64,000 bases of DNA from positions 45,271-109,270 of the IMG/VR virus record IMGVR_UViG_3300035682_001186; one strand, given 5' to 3'. The DNA is from a virus. Position 1 is the stretch's first letter; each line of letters begins with the position of its first letter. A model generated the notes under the pieces. It made no database searches and was not told the origin of the DNA. It saw nothing but the letters and a program-made list of their open reading frames with translations. Positions 1-8,304 of the stretch are shown one piece after another. The position numbers were made by a program, and so were the translations under genes.

Positions 1-897
1 AGTTGTTCCAGTACTACTAGTAGACCATGATGTTGCACCATTGTTACTAGTGATTTGAATTCCATTATCGCCAGCTGATACCAATGTAGGTATAGTTGAT
101 ACAGTTGCCAACGTAATTGTATTAAGATTTTCAACAGTTCCACTAATTGATGATGTCCATGTTATACCATCAGAACTGACAATTACTGTACCATTATTTC
201 CAGTTGCAATATAATTGTCACCATCAAATACCACGCTATTTAAATTATCAACAACTCCACCATCTTGGATAATCCAATCTATTGCGTCTTCACTTAATAA
301 TATTGTACCAGCATTACCAACTACAACATATATACCATTGTCTACATCATAAGCAATACCACGTAAATTTTCTAATACTCCAGTAGCCTGTAAAGTCCAA
401 GTAATAGCATTTAAACTAGTTAATATTGTTCCATTTTCACCAACCGCAACATATAATCCAGTAATATCAGTATAATATACTCGTAATAAATTTTCTGTTG
501 TTCCGCTTGTTTGTACTGTCCATGTAGTGGCAATATTACTACTTGTGATAATAGTACCATTATCTCCAACTGCAATAAATCCTAATGGTGTTGGAGTTAC
601 TGAATTTATTGGTTGATTAACTGGACTAGTTTGATTACTGTAATTTATTCCATCTGTACTGTAAAAATATCGTAATGGTGTACCAAATATTACCCATGTA
701 CCGCTATTATAAGCAATTGTATCTAGATTATTTGTGGCCGCAAATTGAACTGCGCCTGGTGGTGGAGCCGCAGTTCCACCGGATCCTAAACTATATAGTT
801 GAGTAAAGTTTTCATTAATCTTTTCAAACGCAAGTCTTAGAGGATCGCCATTACCATCGTTTGACGAAGCTCCAATGTTAATAATTTGTTGTGCCAT
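1..897 (-). CDS. Virion structural/fibre-like protein with YCF48/BNR-like propeller repeats (C-terminus cut off by window edge)
   Basis: An open frame starts at ATG 897 and runs off the left edge, so 299 codons are visible without a stop. The first 35 residues (MAQQIINIGASSNDGNGDP, then a segment ending ENFTQLY) match the N-terminal motif that many T4-like phage structural and fibre proteins carry. After a Pro/Gly linker there are at least four degenerate repeats of about 40 residues built around VGDNGTI-SS and ITW. They resemble YCF48/BNR-type beta-propeller blades. A GATAAATA late-promoter box lies about 20 bases upstream and GGATAA serves as ribosome binding site. Probably a virion surface protein. 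The propeller assignment rests on repeat pattern only. Confidence 0.7.
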   Translation of the reverse strand, partial: MAQQIINIGASSNDGNGDPLRLAFEKINENFTQLYSLGSGGTAAPPPGAVQFAATNNLDTIAYNSGTWVIFGTPLRYFYSTDGINYSNQTSPVNQPINSVTPTPLGFIAVGDNGTIITSSNIATTWTVQTSGTTENLLRVYYTDITGLYVAVGENGTILTSLNAITWTLQATGVLENLRGIAYDVDNGIYVVVGNAGTILLSEDAIDWIIQDGGVVDNLNSVVFDGDNYIATGNNGTVIVSSDGITWTSSISGTVENLNTITLATVSTIPTLVSAGDNGIQITSNNGATSWSTSSTGTT

Positions 898-917
898 GCT
901 TTATCCAGTTATAGTAA

Positions 918-925
918 TATTTATC
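918..925 (-). promoter_or_regulatory. Late promoter box (GATAAATA) for the propeller protein
   Basis: GATAAATA on the minus strand, 20 bases before the ATG at 897. It matches the T4 late promoter TATAAATA except for the first base, and recurs before many virion genes in this window. Confidence 0.6.
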
Positions 926-962
926 GTATTATATTTAAATTAATCGTCAAAACTAGGGTCCC

Positions 963-1304
963 ATGACTTATAACATAAATATTATAATGCTAAAACAACA
1001 ATCTATCAGACCCATGTGTAAAGAATGTAATAAATTACCATCAAGACCAAATGGTCGTAGTGTAAGTGGATATCAGCGATGGCATACTTTATGCAATCAT
1101 TGTGCAAAATTAAAATATACCAAAAAGAAAAAAGATTCAAAGTGCAATATATGTAACTTTGAATCAATTGATAGTTGTCAATTATGTTTGATTAATGGAG
1201 AAACTATCTGCCAAAATTGTAACGCCCTCAGATTGAAAAATATCAAAAAGAGGGCGGAATTAACAGTGGATGCCACCATTGATTGGAGTAATATCAGATT
1301 GTAA
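963..1304 (+). CDS. Small zinc-finger protein, possibly HNH-like (function unknown)
   Basis: A 113-residue basic protein with five Cys-x2-Cys pairs (CKEC, CNHC, CNIC, CQLC, CQNC). It probably binds two zinc ions. Short phage proteins of this type are sometimes annotated as HNH or recombination-endonuclease-like, but I see no His-rich catalytic core. It is the only plus-strand gene in an otherwise minus-strand block, and its stop abuts the stop of the next gene (1304/1305), which fits a late insertion. The start is uncertain. The ATG at 963 has a weak AGGG upstream; an in-frame ATG at 987 follows a CATAAATA box directly; an ATG at 1014 begins right at the first zinc pair. Confidence 0.6.
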   Translation: MTYNINIIMLKQQSIRPMCKECNKLPSRPNGRSVSGYQRWHTLCNHCAKLKYTKKKKDSKCNICNFESIDSCQLCLINGETICQNCNALRLKNIKKRAELTVDATIDWSNIRL

Positions 1305-2768
1305 TTAGTCTAAATCAACAACCCAACCACCAGTTTTAGAATCAAAATTAGCCATTAACGTATTACCAGATGCAAATGGAGATGAAACTTTCATAACCGG
1401 ACGTCCATAATTATCTAATGTAATGCTACCAGCTTGAACTGTCTTCATACCTAACTGTTGACCAGTTCCACTATTGATAAAGTTAACTTCAATCTCACCA
1501 TTACCATAAGTTTCATTCATTTGTTTACTTTCATATTCAGGTTTACGAATATCTTTTGTTGGATAATCAATATCATCATTACGTGACTGATGATCATCAG
1601 GATCATAATCTTGATAACCTCTACCACGACGACCTTGTTCACCCTTACGCATTGAATGATCAGTATAACTAGAATTTCTAGCTCTAGGTGTCTTTTTATC
1701 TGTTGGTGCACCTTGTTGTATTTTTCCACCACGTGCTAAGAAATCTTCTACATCACCTTCATTAAGACCAATATATGTCATAAACTTTCTACTATTAAAA
1801 CGTGAATTATTACTTTCAAAAATCTTACAGTGACGCTTAGCTAAAATCTTACGATTATTTTCAGGTAATGTTTTGAGAATATCAGCTACTTGACGAAATT
1901 TGTTAAGTCTAACACCTTCTGCCAATGCACCTTTCTTCAAATGAGCAATAAAAGATTTTAATGTTCCTTCTGGATTACTAGTCTTATATTTCTTGTAGTT
2001 TTTTGCAAAATTAGGATGTTTTGGATCCCATTTATCATATCCTTCATCACTGTCACTGACAGATTTTTCACGAGTAGAAGAATTCCCTTCACCAGACTCT
2101 GACAATTTATCTTTACAATCAGCTACCATTTGTTTTAATTCGGCACGATCACAATCAGGATGCATTTTACAAATTTCTGCTACAGTTTTTCCATCTTTAC
2201 ACATTTTTTTAATATGTGCCATTGATGGTAATTTTCCAGTTTTAGATTTTACTGATTCAAATTGATTGCTACGTGTATTACTATCAGATTCTTCATCGTC
2301 TACACCGTTAATATTGTCCCAGTATTCTTCTGCTTCTTCTGAGCTCAGAAAAATCGCCCCGTTGCGTCGCATCGCATTTGCAACAAAATCATCTTTCTCC
2401 ATAGACATTGCTTGATTTATAAGCCAACGCTTCATAGCGCCTTCATCTAAAGTTTGTGAATTATCGTCTTCCATATTTTTATATTCAAACATGACATAAT
2501 CAGCAAAAATCTTTTCTACAGTTATACCATTTTCTCCACTAAAGAACATACCAGCTGGACCACCATCTGTAATTCCAAGTTTATCTTGAATATATGCGGC
2601 AGCGGCATCAAGTGCTTCTTCAGCTAAACTTTCTGGATCTTGATGAGTATCTTCTACATCTTCAGATACTTTCTCTTCAATACTTTCATTTAAATTAATT
2701 TTTTTACCTTGATCTACTGACTCAATTAAATCTAGCATTGATCTCATACGTGTTTGATTGTCTAACAT
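1305..2768 (-). CDS. Hypothetical protein, longer member of a duplicated pair
   Basis: A 487-residue protein I do not recognise. Residues 1-105 are acidic and mostly helical and are shared with the shorter gene downstream on the map (2813-3142). Common blocks are MLDNQTRMR-ML-LIESVDQGKK and EAL-AA--YIQD-L. The middle has a Cys-containing helical part (KTVAEICKMHPDCDRAEL, about residues 195-210) and a lysine-rich helical part (about 245-335). Next comes a charged, disordered linker of Arg, Asp and Tyr (about 345-420). The last 65 residues look like a small beta domain ending GGWVVDLD. Its position near the head genes and its late promoter suggest a virion or assembly role. This is inference. 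Confidence 0.75.
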   Translation of the reverse strand: MLDNQTRMRSMLDLIESVDQGKKINLNESIEEKVSEDVEDTHQDPESLAEEALDAAAAYIQDKLGITDGGPAGMFFSGENGITVEKIFADYVMFEYKNMEDDNSQTLDEGAMKRWLINQAMSMEKDDFVANAMRRNGAIFLSSEEAEEYWDNINGVDDEESDSNTRSNQFESVKSKTGKLPSMAHIKKMCKDGKTVAEICKMHPDCDRAELKQMVADCKDKLSESGEGNSSTREKSVSDSDEGYDKWDPKHPNFAKNYKKYKTSNPEGTLKSFIAHLKKGALAEGVRLNKFRQVADILKTLPENNRKILAKRHCKIFESNNSRFNSRKFMTYIGLNEGDVEDFLARGGKIQQGAPTDKKTPRARNSSYTDHSMRKGEQGRRGRGYQDYDPDDHQSRNDDIDYPTKDIRKPEYESKQMNETYGNGEIEVNFINSGTGQQLGMKTVQAGSITLDNYGRPVMKVSSPFASGNTLMANFDSKTGGWVVDLD

Positions 2769-2790
2769 GTTAGTATCCTATATTATACTG

Positions 2791-2798
2791 TATTTATC
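2791..2798 (-). promoter_or_regulatory. Late promoter box (GATAAATA) before the 487-residue gene
   Basis: GATAAATA lies 23 bases before the ATG. The sequence from the box to the start (box, AT-rich spacer, ATAGGATACTA, ATG) is nearly the same as that before the paralogue at 3142, so promoter and leader were duplicated with the gene. Confidence 0.65.
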
Positions 2799-2812
2799 TT
2801 TTTTAATAATAT

Positions 2813-3142
2813 TTAAAAATCGTCATTAGGTGGTGCATCACCATTATGTTGAGCATCAACTTGATGTTCAATATACTCAACAAAAATGTCAAGTACTGTT
2901 TCAGCATTTTCGTCACGAAAATATTCATAAGCAATTTCTTCATCTTCTTCAGATACTTCTAATGCATCTTGAATGTATCTTACTGCTGCACTAAGTGCTT
3001 CTTGTGCAAGTTGACGAGGATCAGAACCACTATCTTCAGATAATTCTTCACCAATACTTTCATTTAATTTGAGTTTTTTACCTTGATCTACTGATTCAAT
3101 TAAATTTAACATTGCTCTCATACGTGTTTGATTGTCTAACAT
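2813..3142 (-). CDS. Hypothetical acidic protein, short paralogue of the 487-residue protein
   Basis: A 109-residue acidic protein. Its whole length aligns with the first ~105 residues of the neighbouring 1305-2768 protein. The first 23 residues differ at only a few positions, and the SDP--LA-EAL-AA--YIQD-L block is conserved, followed by a shared pattern ending in IF-EY. It lacks the Cys-rich, linker and beta parts of the longer copy. Either it arose by tandem duplication and truncation, or the longer gene grew by fusion. Function unknown; the leader and late promoter match those of its paralogue. Confidence 0.7.
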   Translation of the reverse strand: MLDNQTRMRAMLNLIESVDQGKKLKLNESIGEELSEDSGSDPRQLAQEALSAAVRYIQDALEVSEEDEEIAYEYFRDENAETVLDIFVEYIEHQVDAQHNGDAPPNDDF

Positions 3143-3164
3143 AGTAGTATCCTATAATATATAA

Positions 3165-3172
3165 TATTTATC
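3165..3172 (-). promoter_or_regulatory. Late promoter box (GATAAATA) before the 109-residue gene
   Basis: GATAAATA on the minus strand, 23 bases upstream of the ATG at 3142, at the same distance and with the same leader (ATAGGATACTA) as in the paralogue. Confidence 0.65.
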
Positions 3173-3189
3173 TTGATTGATCATATTTG

Positions 3190-3218
3190 TTGACATTTAA
3201 TGAATGACAGTGTATAGT
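3190..3218 (+). promoter_or_regulatory. Sigma70-type (early) promoter for the HNH endonuclease
   Basis: TTGACA at 3190-3195, a 17-base spacer, and TATAGT at 3213-3218. This is a near-consensus bacterial housekeeping promoter pointing at the HNH gene at 3266. The surrounding virion genes have late boxes instead. Confidence 0.7.
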
Positions 3219-3252
3219 TAAAGATTGAAAAGTAATATTAGTAACAGCGAAA

Positions 3253-3260
3253 GATAAATA
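3253..3260 (+). promoter_or_regulatory. Late-type box (GATAAATA) immediately before the HNH start
   Basis: GATAAATA ends 6 bases before the ATG at 3266. By analogy with T4, transcription from here would begin at or next to the start codon, giving a leaderless message. It may be a second, late promoter or a chance match. Confidence 0.35.
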
Positions 3261-3265
3261 AACAT

Positions 3266-4054
3266 ATGAACCAATTTAACAATACAAAATATACACGATG
3301 GTACTATGGTATCATCCAAAAACGAGCCATTTTAGATAAAGATTCTCGTGGTGAAATACATCATATTATCCCACGTAGTATGGGTGGCAATGATTCACCT
3401 GAAAATCTTGTCAAATTAACTGGACATGATCACGCTTGGTGTCATTGGCTCTTGACTAAAATGACTACTGGATCAGCCAAAGTATCAATGATATATGCCT
3501 TTAATATGATGGGTGTCTCTGGAGAACATATGGAACGTCAGTCATCATATGCTATTGTCAGAGCGTATGAGAAGAACAGAATAGAGTGGAGTAAGAATCA
3601 TAGTGAAACTATGAGTGAACAATTTATAAATGGTCGAGAAATTTGGAACAAAGGTCGTAAAGAAGATCGTCCTGAAGTTTTAGCCAGAGTAAAAGAAGCG
3701 GCTCAGAATAGACCAAAATTAACAGATGAAAAATTAAAAGAAAAAGTAAGAAAGTCAGTTGACACAATGAAGAAAAATGGTACGGATAAACGATCTCAAG
3801 AAACAAGAGATAAGCAACGAGATTCTATGATAGGGTTAGTTCGTGGGCCGATGAATGACGTTCATAAGAATAAGATTGCCATATCTTGTCGTAAGCCTAA
3901 ATCAGAAGGACATGGTGACGCTGTTGCTGCGGCTAATCTAGGTGTTGTTAGTATTAATAGAAACGATGTCGAGAAAAAAGTCAAACAAGATACACTTCAA
4001 TCTTGGATAGAACAAGGATGGCAACTTGGTGGTAGACCACGTAAGAAAAAATAG
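3266..4054 (+). CDS. Free-standing HNH homing endonuclease
   Basis: A 262-residue protein with an HNH core near its N-terminus: E30-I-H32-H33-I-I-P, then S-P-E-N47-L and a final H-D-H56. This is the beta-beta-alpha-metal arrangement that cuts DNA. The remainder is basic and helical, with a C-terminal part (N--DVEKKV, SWIEQGWQLGG) typical of DNA-binding tails of phage HNH endonucleases. It is inserted on the plus strand between minus-strand genes, next to the capsid gene, a favoured site for mobile endonucleases in T4-like phages. A sigma70-type promoter precedes it and a bidirectional terminator follows. It probably drives its own spread during co-infection. Confidence 0.88.
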   Translation: MNQFNNTKYTRWYYGIIQKRAILDKDSRGEIHHIIPRSMGGNDSPENLVKLTGHDHAWCHWLLTKMTTGSAKVSMIYAFNMMGVSGEHMERQSSYAIVRAYEKNRIEWSKNHSETMSEQFINGREIWNKGRKEDRPEVLARVKEAAQNRPKLTDEKLKEKVRKSVDTMKKNGTDKRSQETRDKQRDSMIGLVRGPMNDVHKNKIAISCRKPKSEGHGDAVAAANLGVVSINRNDVEKKVKQDTLQSWIEQGWQLGGRPRKKK

Positions 4055-4060
4055 ACAACA

Positions 4061-4084
4061 AAAAACCCGCCGAAGCGGGTTTTT
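4061..4084. terminator. Bidirectional rho-independent terminator between HNH and capsid genes
   Basis: A 10-bp stem (AAAAACCCGC / GCGGGTTTTT) with a 4-base loop. It reads TTCG on the minus strand, a very stable tetraloop. U-tracts occur on both sides, so it serves the HNH gene (plus) and the capsid gene (minus), which converge here. A second weaker hairpin (ATTCAA/TTGAAT, 4095-4113) lies between it and the capsid stop. Confidence 0.9.
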
Positions 4085-4125
4085 GTTTTACTATATTCAA
4101 AAAGTTCTTGAATAGTGGTAAAATA

Positions 4126-5322
4126 TCACTGAAACGATATATTAGTTACCGCGATCTCACCAACGTAGTCAGCAGCATTACCAAAGCTGGATGCTGTGTT
4201 TGTCAATTCCACGTAGCCGTATCTCGTCATAAACGAAACGACTGGTTCGAATGTTGACGGATCTAGAACAACACCACTGCTCATCAACGGAATGTATGGG
4301 CAATAGAATGCAGCTGCGTCTGTTTCTGAAGAACCCTTATAACCAACTAGAACTGGTGTTCCACTTGGAGCATATGAGTCAACGAAAACGCGCATTGCGT
4401 TGTTCAATGTACCGACTAATTTTGTATTAGTAGGTGCTTCGAATGTACCTTCTGTAGTACGGGCAAAAGCTGATGTTGTAGCAGACTGAAGAACAGTCAG
4501 CATTTCTGAAGAAACAACACACCAGTTACCAGCGCCACGACGAGTACGTTGGGCGATTAGGTTAGCAACACGGTTAATTAGAACAGCTAAAGCAGCGTGT
4601 TCGTCACCAACGTATGTAGCGGTACCAGAAACGGTAGCTTGGTTATATGTAAACTCAGTAGCAGCCAATTGACGTAATGAAAGAAGAATTTCTTGGTCGA
4701 TTTCAGCAGTAATTTCTTGTGCTAAAGCGGCCATGATTTCGGCTTCAACGTCGATACCATGCATTGATTGTGCGTCTTGTGCAGCTTCGAATGTCCAACG
4801 AGCTTGTAACTTACGGCTCTTGGCTTCGACAGCTTGACGTAGAATCTGTACAGAGATTGCTTTTCCGCCGTTACCTTCAAGAGTAGCGGTTGGAGCTGCG
4901 GTATAACTGTTTGCTGTATTATCGCTAGACTTTGTACGTGAATACGCTTGAGCGATCAAGAATGGTGATAGAGCTTCGTCACCAGCCACAACCGAAGTTT
5001 GAGCTGCTGAATTGTCTGTCAAGTTTTGAGCATAGCGAACACGTAGTGTATGAATCTGTCCAACTGGACCAGTCATTGGTTGAACACCAATTAACTCGTT
5101 AGCGATAACAGTAGGCATAACACGGCGAATAACTGGAAGAATGACACGATTTAGTGTGGCAATATTACCAGCGGTTGTAGTTCCAGCATTACTTTCAGAA
5201 AGTAGTTGCTTTTTGGTGTTTTCTAAAATAACACCCATTGATGAGCGGCGGACGCCTTTGAGACCTTCAAGGAGGGCTTCTTTGGTTTCATTCCAGCGGC
5301 TCTCTAATAGTACTTTTGACAT
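4126..5322 (-). CDS. gp23: Major capsid protein, gp23 family
   Basis: A 398-residue protein that builds the hexameric head lattice. The region from NRVILPVIRRVMPTVIAN through ELIGVQPMTGPVGQI-TLR-RYA is the hallmark of T4-type gp23, as is its position downstream of scaffold and protease. It is shorter than T4 gp23 (521 residues), and I see no insertion-domain equivalent. The first ~45 residues are helical and charged and are probably removed by the gp21-type protease. A candidate site is after LLSE near residue 43, which fits the hydrophobic-x-Glu rule; this is inference. Codon use is richer in G/C than in neighbouring genes, as expected for the most abundant protein. AGGAGAT precedes the ATG. 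Confidence 0.95.
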   Translation of the reverse strand: MSKVLLESRWNETKEALLEGLKGVRRSSMGVILENTKKQLLSESNAGTTTAGNIATLNRVILPVIRRVMPTVIANELIGVQPMTGPVGQIHTLRVRYAQNLTDNSAAQTSVVAGDEALSPFLIAQAYSRTKSSDNTANSYTAAPTATLEGNGGKAISVQILRQAVEAKSRKLQARWTFEAAQDAQSMHGIDVEAEIMAALAQEITAEIDQEILLSLRQLAATEFTYNQATVSGTATYVGDEHAALAVLINRVANLIAQRTRRGAGNWCVVSSEMLTVLQSATTSAFARTTEGTFEAPTNTKLVGTLNNAMRVFVDSYAPSGTPVLVGYKGSSETDAAAFYCPYIPLMSSGVVLDPSTFEPVVSFMTRYGYVELTNTASSFGNAADYVGEIAVTNISFQ

Positions 5323-5351
5323 TTAATTATCTCCTGTTAATAGTATGTCGA

Positions 5352-6455
5352 TTAAAGCCCTGCCAGACGCTTGATATCAATCACGTTATCACGTTCTTGG
5401 GTCTCAACTTCTGTTTTCTTGGCAGATTTATCACCAGTAATTGCTACACTTTCAGAGATCATTTGTTTTTTAGCAACTGGTCTTTGTTCTGTTAATGTAT
5501 TCAATACTGCTGGTAGATACTTGTCGAATGCGCCTTTCAATTTTGGTGTTTGGACGCTTTCTAGTAAGTTCTTCATTACATGGGCTTTGTCTTCATTTAG
5601 TGTTCCGAGTAATTCACTCATAGTACGTTCACGAAGGTTACTTTCTTTAATAATGCGAACTTCACGGTTTTTACTTTCTACTAAACGTTGTGATTGTTTA
5701 GCAGTTTCGATAGATTCAGCTAATTGTTGATCTTTTTGATCTAAGATTGCTAGAAGTTTACGTGTCTCTGCTTTTTCGTTCAAGTGTGTTGAACTAAATT
5801 CAGCGGCAAATGCTTCAAACAAACGACGACCAAATGTGTTTTCATTTGCACTTTGGATGTCTTCTTTCAATTGACTGATTTCGCCTTTTAAATGTGTACT
5901 GATTGCTGAACTAACTTTTCTTGCACTTTCAGCTACAAATTTAGCTTTAAGTGAATCAAGTTGGTGTTTAGCTTCTGCAACTAATTTGACCTTGGCTTCT
6001 ACTACAGCACGTTTGTCAGTTTCAAATTCGCCAATTTCACGGGCTAGAGCATTTACTACGAATTGTTCTAGTTTACCACGGGCTTCCATTTGAACTTTAC
6101 GATCATTACGTAATTCTTTGATTTCTTCGGCTAGTTTAGTAACCATAAATTCATTGAATTTTTGTACATTTTCACGTAATTTAACTTGTGCTTTGACACG
6201 ATCTTCATTCATTGCTTGTCTTTCTGTTTGAAATTCTGTAATTTCACCAGTTAGACCTTCAGTAACCATCTTATCAAGGGCTTCTACCATTACGTTCTTG
6301 TCATGCTCATATTTCTGTGCGAATTCCTCTCGGAGTTCTGAACGAACTTGTTCGCGAGCTTCGTTTAATTTTACTTCCCATGCCTCATTAATGGCTTGGG
6401 CTGTATCTTCAGTAACGATTCCGCTTTCAAGTAATGGTTTGATGGCATCAAACAT
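5352..6455 (-). CDS. gp22: Prohead core scaffolding protein, gp22-like
   Basis: A 367-residue, highly charged protein, almost wholly alpha-helical, with long coiled-coil stretches (about residues 25-200 and 225-280) that would form the internal core around which the capsid assembles. The conserved block TFGRRLFEAFAAEF (about 205-218) and the C-terminal LKGAFDKYLPAVLNTL are gp22-type. It is longer than T4 gp22 (269 residues). It lies directly between the capsid gene and the protease gene, the standard T4 order. Similar helical segments around ---EI-EF-T-R appear two or three times in the first half, suggesting internal repeat growth. It is likely degraded by the protease during maturation. Confidence 0.88.
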   Translation of the reverse strand: MFDAIKPLLESGIVTEDTAQAINEAWEVKLNEAREQVRSELREEFAQKYEHDKNVMVEALDKMVTEGLTGEITEFQTERQAMNEDRVKAQVKLRENVQKFNEFMVTKLAEEIKELRNDRKVQMEARGKLEQFVVNALAREIGEFETDKRAVVEAKVKLVAEAKHQLDSLKAKFVAESARKVSSAISTHLKGEISQLKEDIQSANENTFGRRLFEAFAAEFSSTHLNEKAETRKLLAILDQKDQQLAESIETAKQSQRLVESKNREVRIIKESNLRERTMSELLGTLNEDKAHVMKNLLESVQTPKLKGAFDKYLPAVLNTLTEQRPVAKKQMISESVAITGDKSAKKTEVETQERDNVIDIKRLAGL

Positions 6456-6467
6456 TGATATCCCCTT

Positions 6468-7109
6468 TTATAATTTCAATTCCTTGATAAGACGAACTAC
6501 TTCATCTTTCAAGAATTTTTGAACTCTAGCATCCTTGTCCAAATTTGTACCTTTTAAGTTTTCTAAAACACGATGGCCATTTTTCATGTTCATCAATGAT
6601 TCATAAATTGCTTTTGGGTATGCATTTGGAGCACTGGGTTGTGCCACGATGTCCACAGTAACTATTTCAAAGTCACTGACTTTGCCTGTAGCTTCATCAA
6701 CGTTACCGCTGCCTCTACTACTAACGCCGAGTTTGACTCCATTCTCCAACATGGTGGCAGCTAACTGTCCCATGGGAGTTGGAATAATTTTTAATTTACC
6801 GAAACCATTAGCGCCATCCATCCACATTTCTGTAATGATATGACTAACTCTATCTAAATTGATTTTTAAATCATCTGGGTGATCGATTTCACCCAATACT
6901 GAGTTACCGCTTCGGATTTGTTCGTTTAAGGTTACTACGGCTTGTTCAATTTCAGGAACGGGGTAAACACGCTCATTTGCGTTCTTCACCCCACCCTGGA
7001 TAAAAATTCCTCTCATATAAAGAGATTTTTTATCACCTTCTTCCTTAACTGATTCGACTATGAGGTTCGCTCTGTCGAATGTTAAGTTCTCTCTAAGATA
7101 CAAAGCCAT
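6468..7109 (-). CDS. gp21: Prohead maturation protease, gp21 family
   Basis: A 213-residue serine protease that cleaves scaffold and capsid proteins after head assembly. GEIDHPD places the probable catalytic His at residue 77. LGVSSRGSG supplies the catalytic Ser at 130 or 131. The segment DFEIVTVDIVAQPSAP around 145-160 is also family-typical. Length equals T4 gp21 (212). It follows the gp68-like gene by 14 bases and precedes gp22 by 12, so these genes form one unit. Confidence 0.93.
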   Translation of the reverse strand: MALYLRENLTFDRANLIVESVKEEGDKKSLYMRGIFIQGGVKNANERVYPVPEIEQAVVTLNEQIRSGNSVLGEIDHPDDLKINLDRVSHIITEMWMDGANGFGKLKIIPTPMGQLAATMLENGVKLGVSSRGSGNVDEATGKVSDFEIVTVDIVAQPSAPNAYPKAIYESLMNMKNGHRVLENLKGTNLDKDARVQKFLKDEVVRLIKELKL

Positions 7110-7123
7110 TTATACCTTATCCT

Positions 7124-7951
7124 TTAAATTCTACGCTTGGTAGTGCGACGGCTTTCTGGAACCGCACTGCGCTCATTTGTACCACTAGCCTGTGTTTTAG
7201 TTGGCTTAGGAGCACTTTCACCTTTACCTGAACCGTTGCTAGCATCGCCACCAACTTTGTTCTTGAATGATCCAGCACCTTTAACTTCTGTTTCGCCTTT
7301 AGCGCCATAATTTGTTGGCTTCTTTGGGCTAGTAGGAACTGATTCTGAACTACCACTAAAATTAACTGGCTTTGATGCCATACCTTTTTGACCACTGTTA
7401 GCATCTACTGTACTTTTCTTTGATGAACCATCGGCGCCGTCAGTGTGTGTTACTGAAACCTTTTTTAATTCAACGGCTTCCATAACGTCACTTTCTTGGT
7501 CGTCTTTATCATCCATTTGACTACCAAATTCTTCTTCGTCACCACCGAATTCTTGTTCAAATTCAGCCATTAATTGGTCAAGTTTGTCTTCAAGATCAAC
7601 AACACGATCTTCAAGTTCTTCTTCTTCGTATTCTTCACCTTCTTCATCACCGTCTAGTTCAACTTCATCGTCAAACTCATCTTCTTCACCATCAGTATCA
7701 TAGTCGCCGTCCATTTCTTCATTATCCATGAATTCATCGTCGTCTTCCATCATTCCTTCCATTCCAATTTCTTCACTACCCATTTCATCAGAAACTTCGT
7801 CCATCATACCTGTTACTTCATCTTCACTAATTAATGATTCATAAATATCACGAGATTTTTCAACTACAATCTCATGAAATAATTGTTCTGCTCTTTCATT
7901 GTCTTCATTGATAATAAGATCAATAAGTTTTTCAAATTTTGCTGTAGACAT
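7124..7951 (-). CDS. gp68: Acidic prohead core protein, gp68-like
   Basis: A 275-residue protein in three parts. Residues 1-45 are helical (FEKLIDLIINEDNERAEQLF), resembling the conserved start of gp68-type core proteins. Residues 45-140 are extremely acidic (long Asp/Glu runs) and end in a short coiled coil. Residues 150-275 are low-complexity Ser/Gly/Lys/Thr and probably disordered. Its place between portal and protease matches T4 genes 67/68. Acidic core peptides of this kind may stay in the head after proteolysis. A late box precedes the leader, and AAGGAGAT is a strong ribosome binding site. Confidence 0.72.
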   Translation of the reverse strand: MSTAKFEKLIDLIINEDNERAEQLFHEIVVEKSRDIYESLISEDEVTGMMDEVSDEMGSEEIGMEGMMEDDDEFMDNEEMDGDYDTDGEEDEFDDEVELDGDEEGEEYEEEELEDRVVDLEDKLDQLMAEFEQEFGGDEEEFGSQMDDKDDQESDVMEAVELKKVSVTHTDGADGSSKKSTVDANSGQKGMASKPVNFSGSSESVPTSPKKPTNYGAKGETEVKGAGSFKNKVGGDASNGSGKGESAPKPTKTQASGTNERSAVPESRRTTKRRI

Positions 7952-7985
7952 TTAAAATCTCCTTATGTAAATGGCTTTGTATTAA

Positions 7986-7993
7986 TATTTAGC
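7986..7993 (-). promoter_or_regulatory. Late promoter box (GCTAAATA) for the 68-21-22-23 head operon
   Basis: GCTAAATA on the minus strand, 35 bases before the ATG at 7951 and just downstream of the terminator at 8001-8025. The head operon therefore gets its own late start. Confidence 0.6.
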
Positions 7994-8000
7994 GAATAGC

Positions 8001-8025
8001 CAAAAAAATAGCGTAATATGTACGC
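8001..8025 (-). terminator. Rho-independent terminator after the 74-residue gene
   Basis: On the minus strand GCGTA-loop-TACGC is followed by TATTTTTT. It ends transcription from the 8059-8283 gene just before the next late promoter. Confidence 0.7.
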
Positions 8026-8058
8026 ATTTTATGGGTTTTTTAAATATATAGTATAAAT

Positions 8059-8283
8059 TTACAAACCGCCGCTCTCGGCTGGTGGGGCACCATATTGTTT
8101 TCTGATGTTTTTTAAATCAATCGCTCGTTCATAACTTTGAACTTCGTTCATTTTACGAATCTTGGATATCATACCAAGTGTTAATTTGGTTTTGCGTGAC
8201 TCACCCCATTCTGGTTGAGATTTATCATCTTCAACATCTTGATATCCTTGAGGTGCATGTGAGTAAAATTCAAATAGCATCAT
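8059..8283 (-). CDS. Small conserved-position head protein (gene 67 position), unknown
   Basis: A 74-residue protein between portal and gp68-like genes, where T4 has gene 67. The N-terminal part is mixed. Residues 30-65 form one charged helix (SKIRKMNEVQSYERAIDLK), and the end is Gly/Pro-rich (PPAESGGL). I cannot show homology to gp67, so the link is by position only. It has its own late promoter in the 8305-8326 palindrome and its own terminator. Confidence 0.6.
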   Translation of the reverse strand: MMLFEFYSHAPQGYQDVEDDKSQPEWGESRKTKLTLGMISKIRKMNEVQSYERAIDLKNIRKQYGAPPAESGGL

Positions 8284-8304
8284 GTTAATTAAAGTCCTTT
8301 ATGT

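Noticed and set aside
5371-5730. 119-codon plus-strand frame opposite gp22
   Set aside because: Shadow of the coiled-coil gene; the Ser/Leu-rich product is typical of antisense frames.
7117-7404. 95-codon frame on the minus strand overlapping the gp68-like gene
   Set aside because: Same strand but shifted frame within the low-complexity part of the real gene. No separate start signals.
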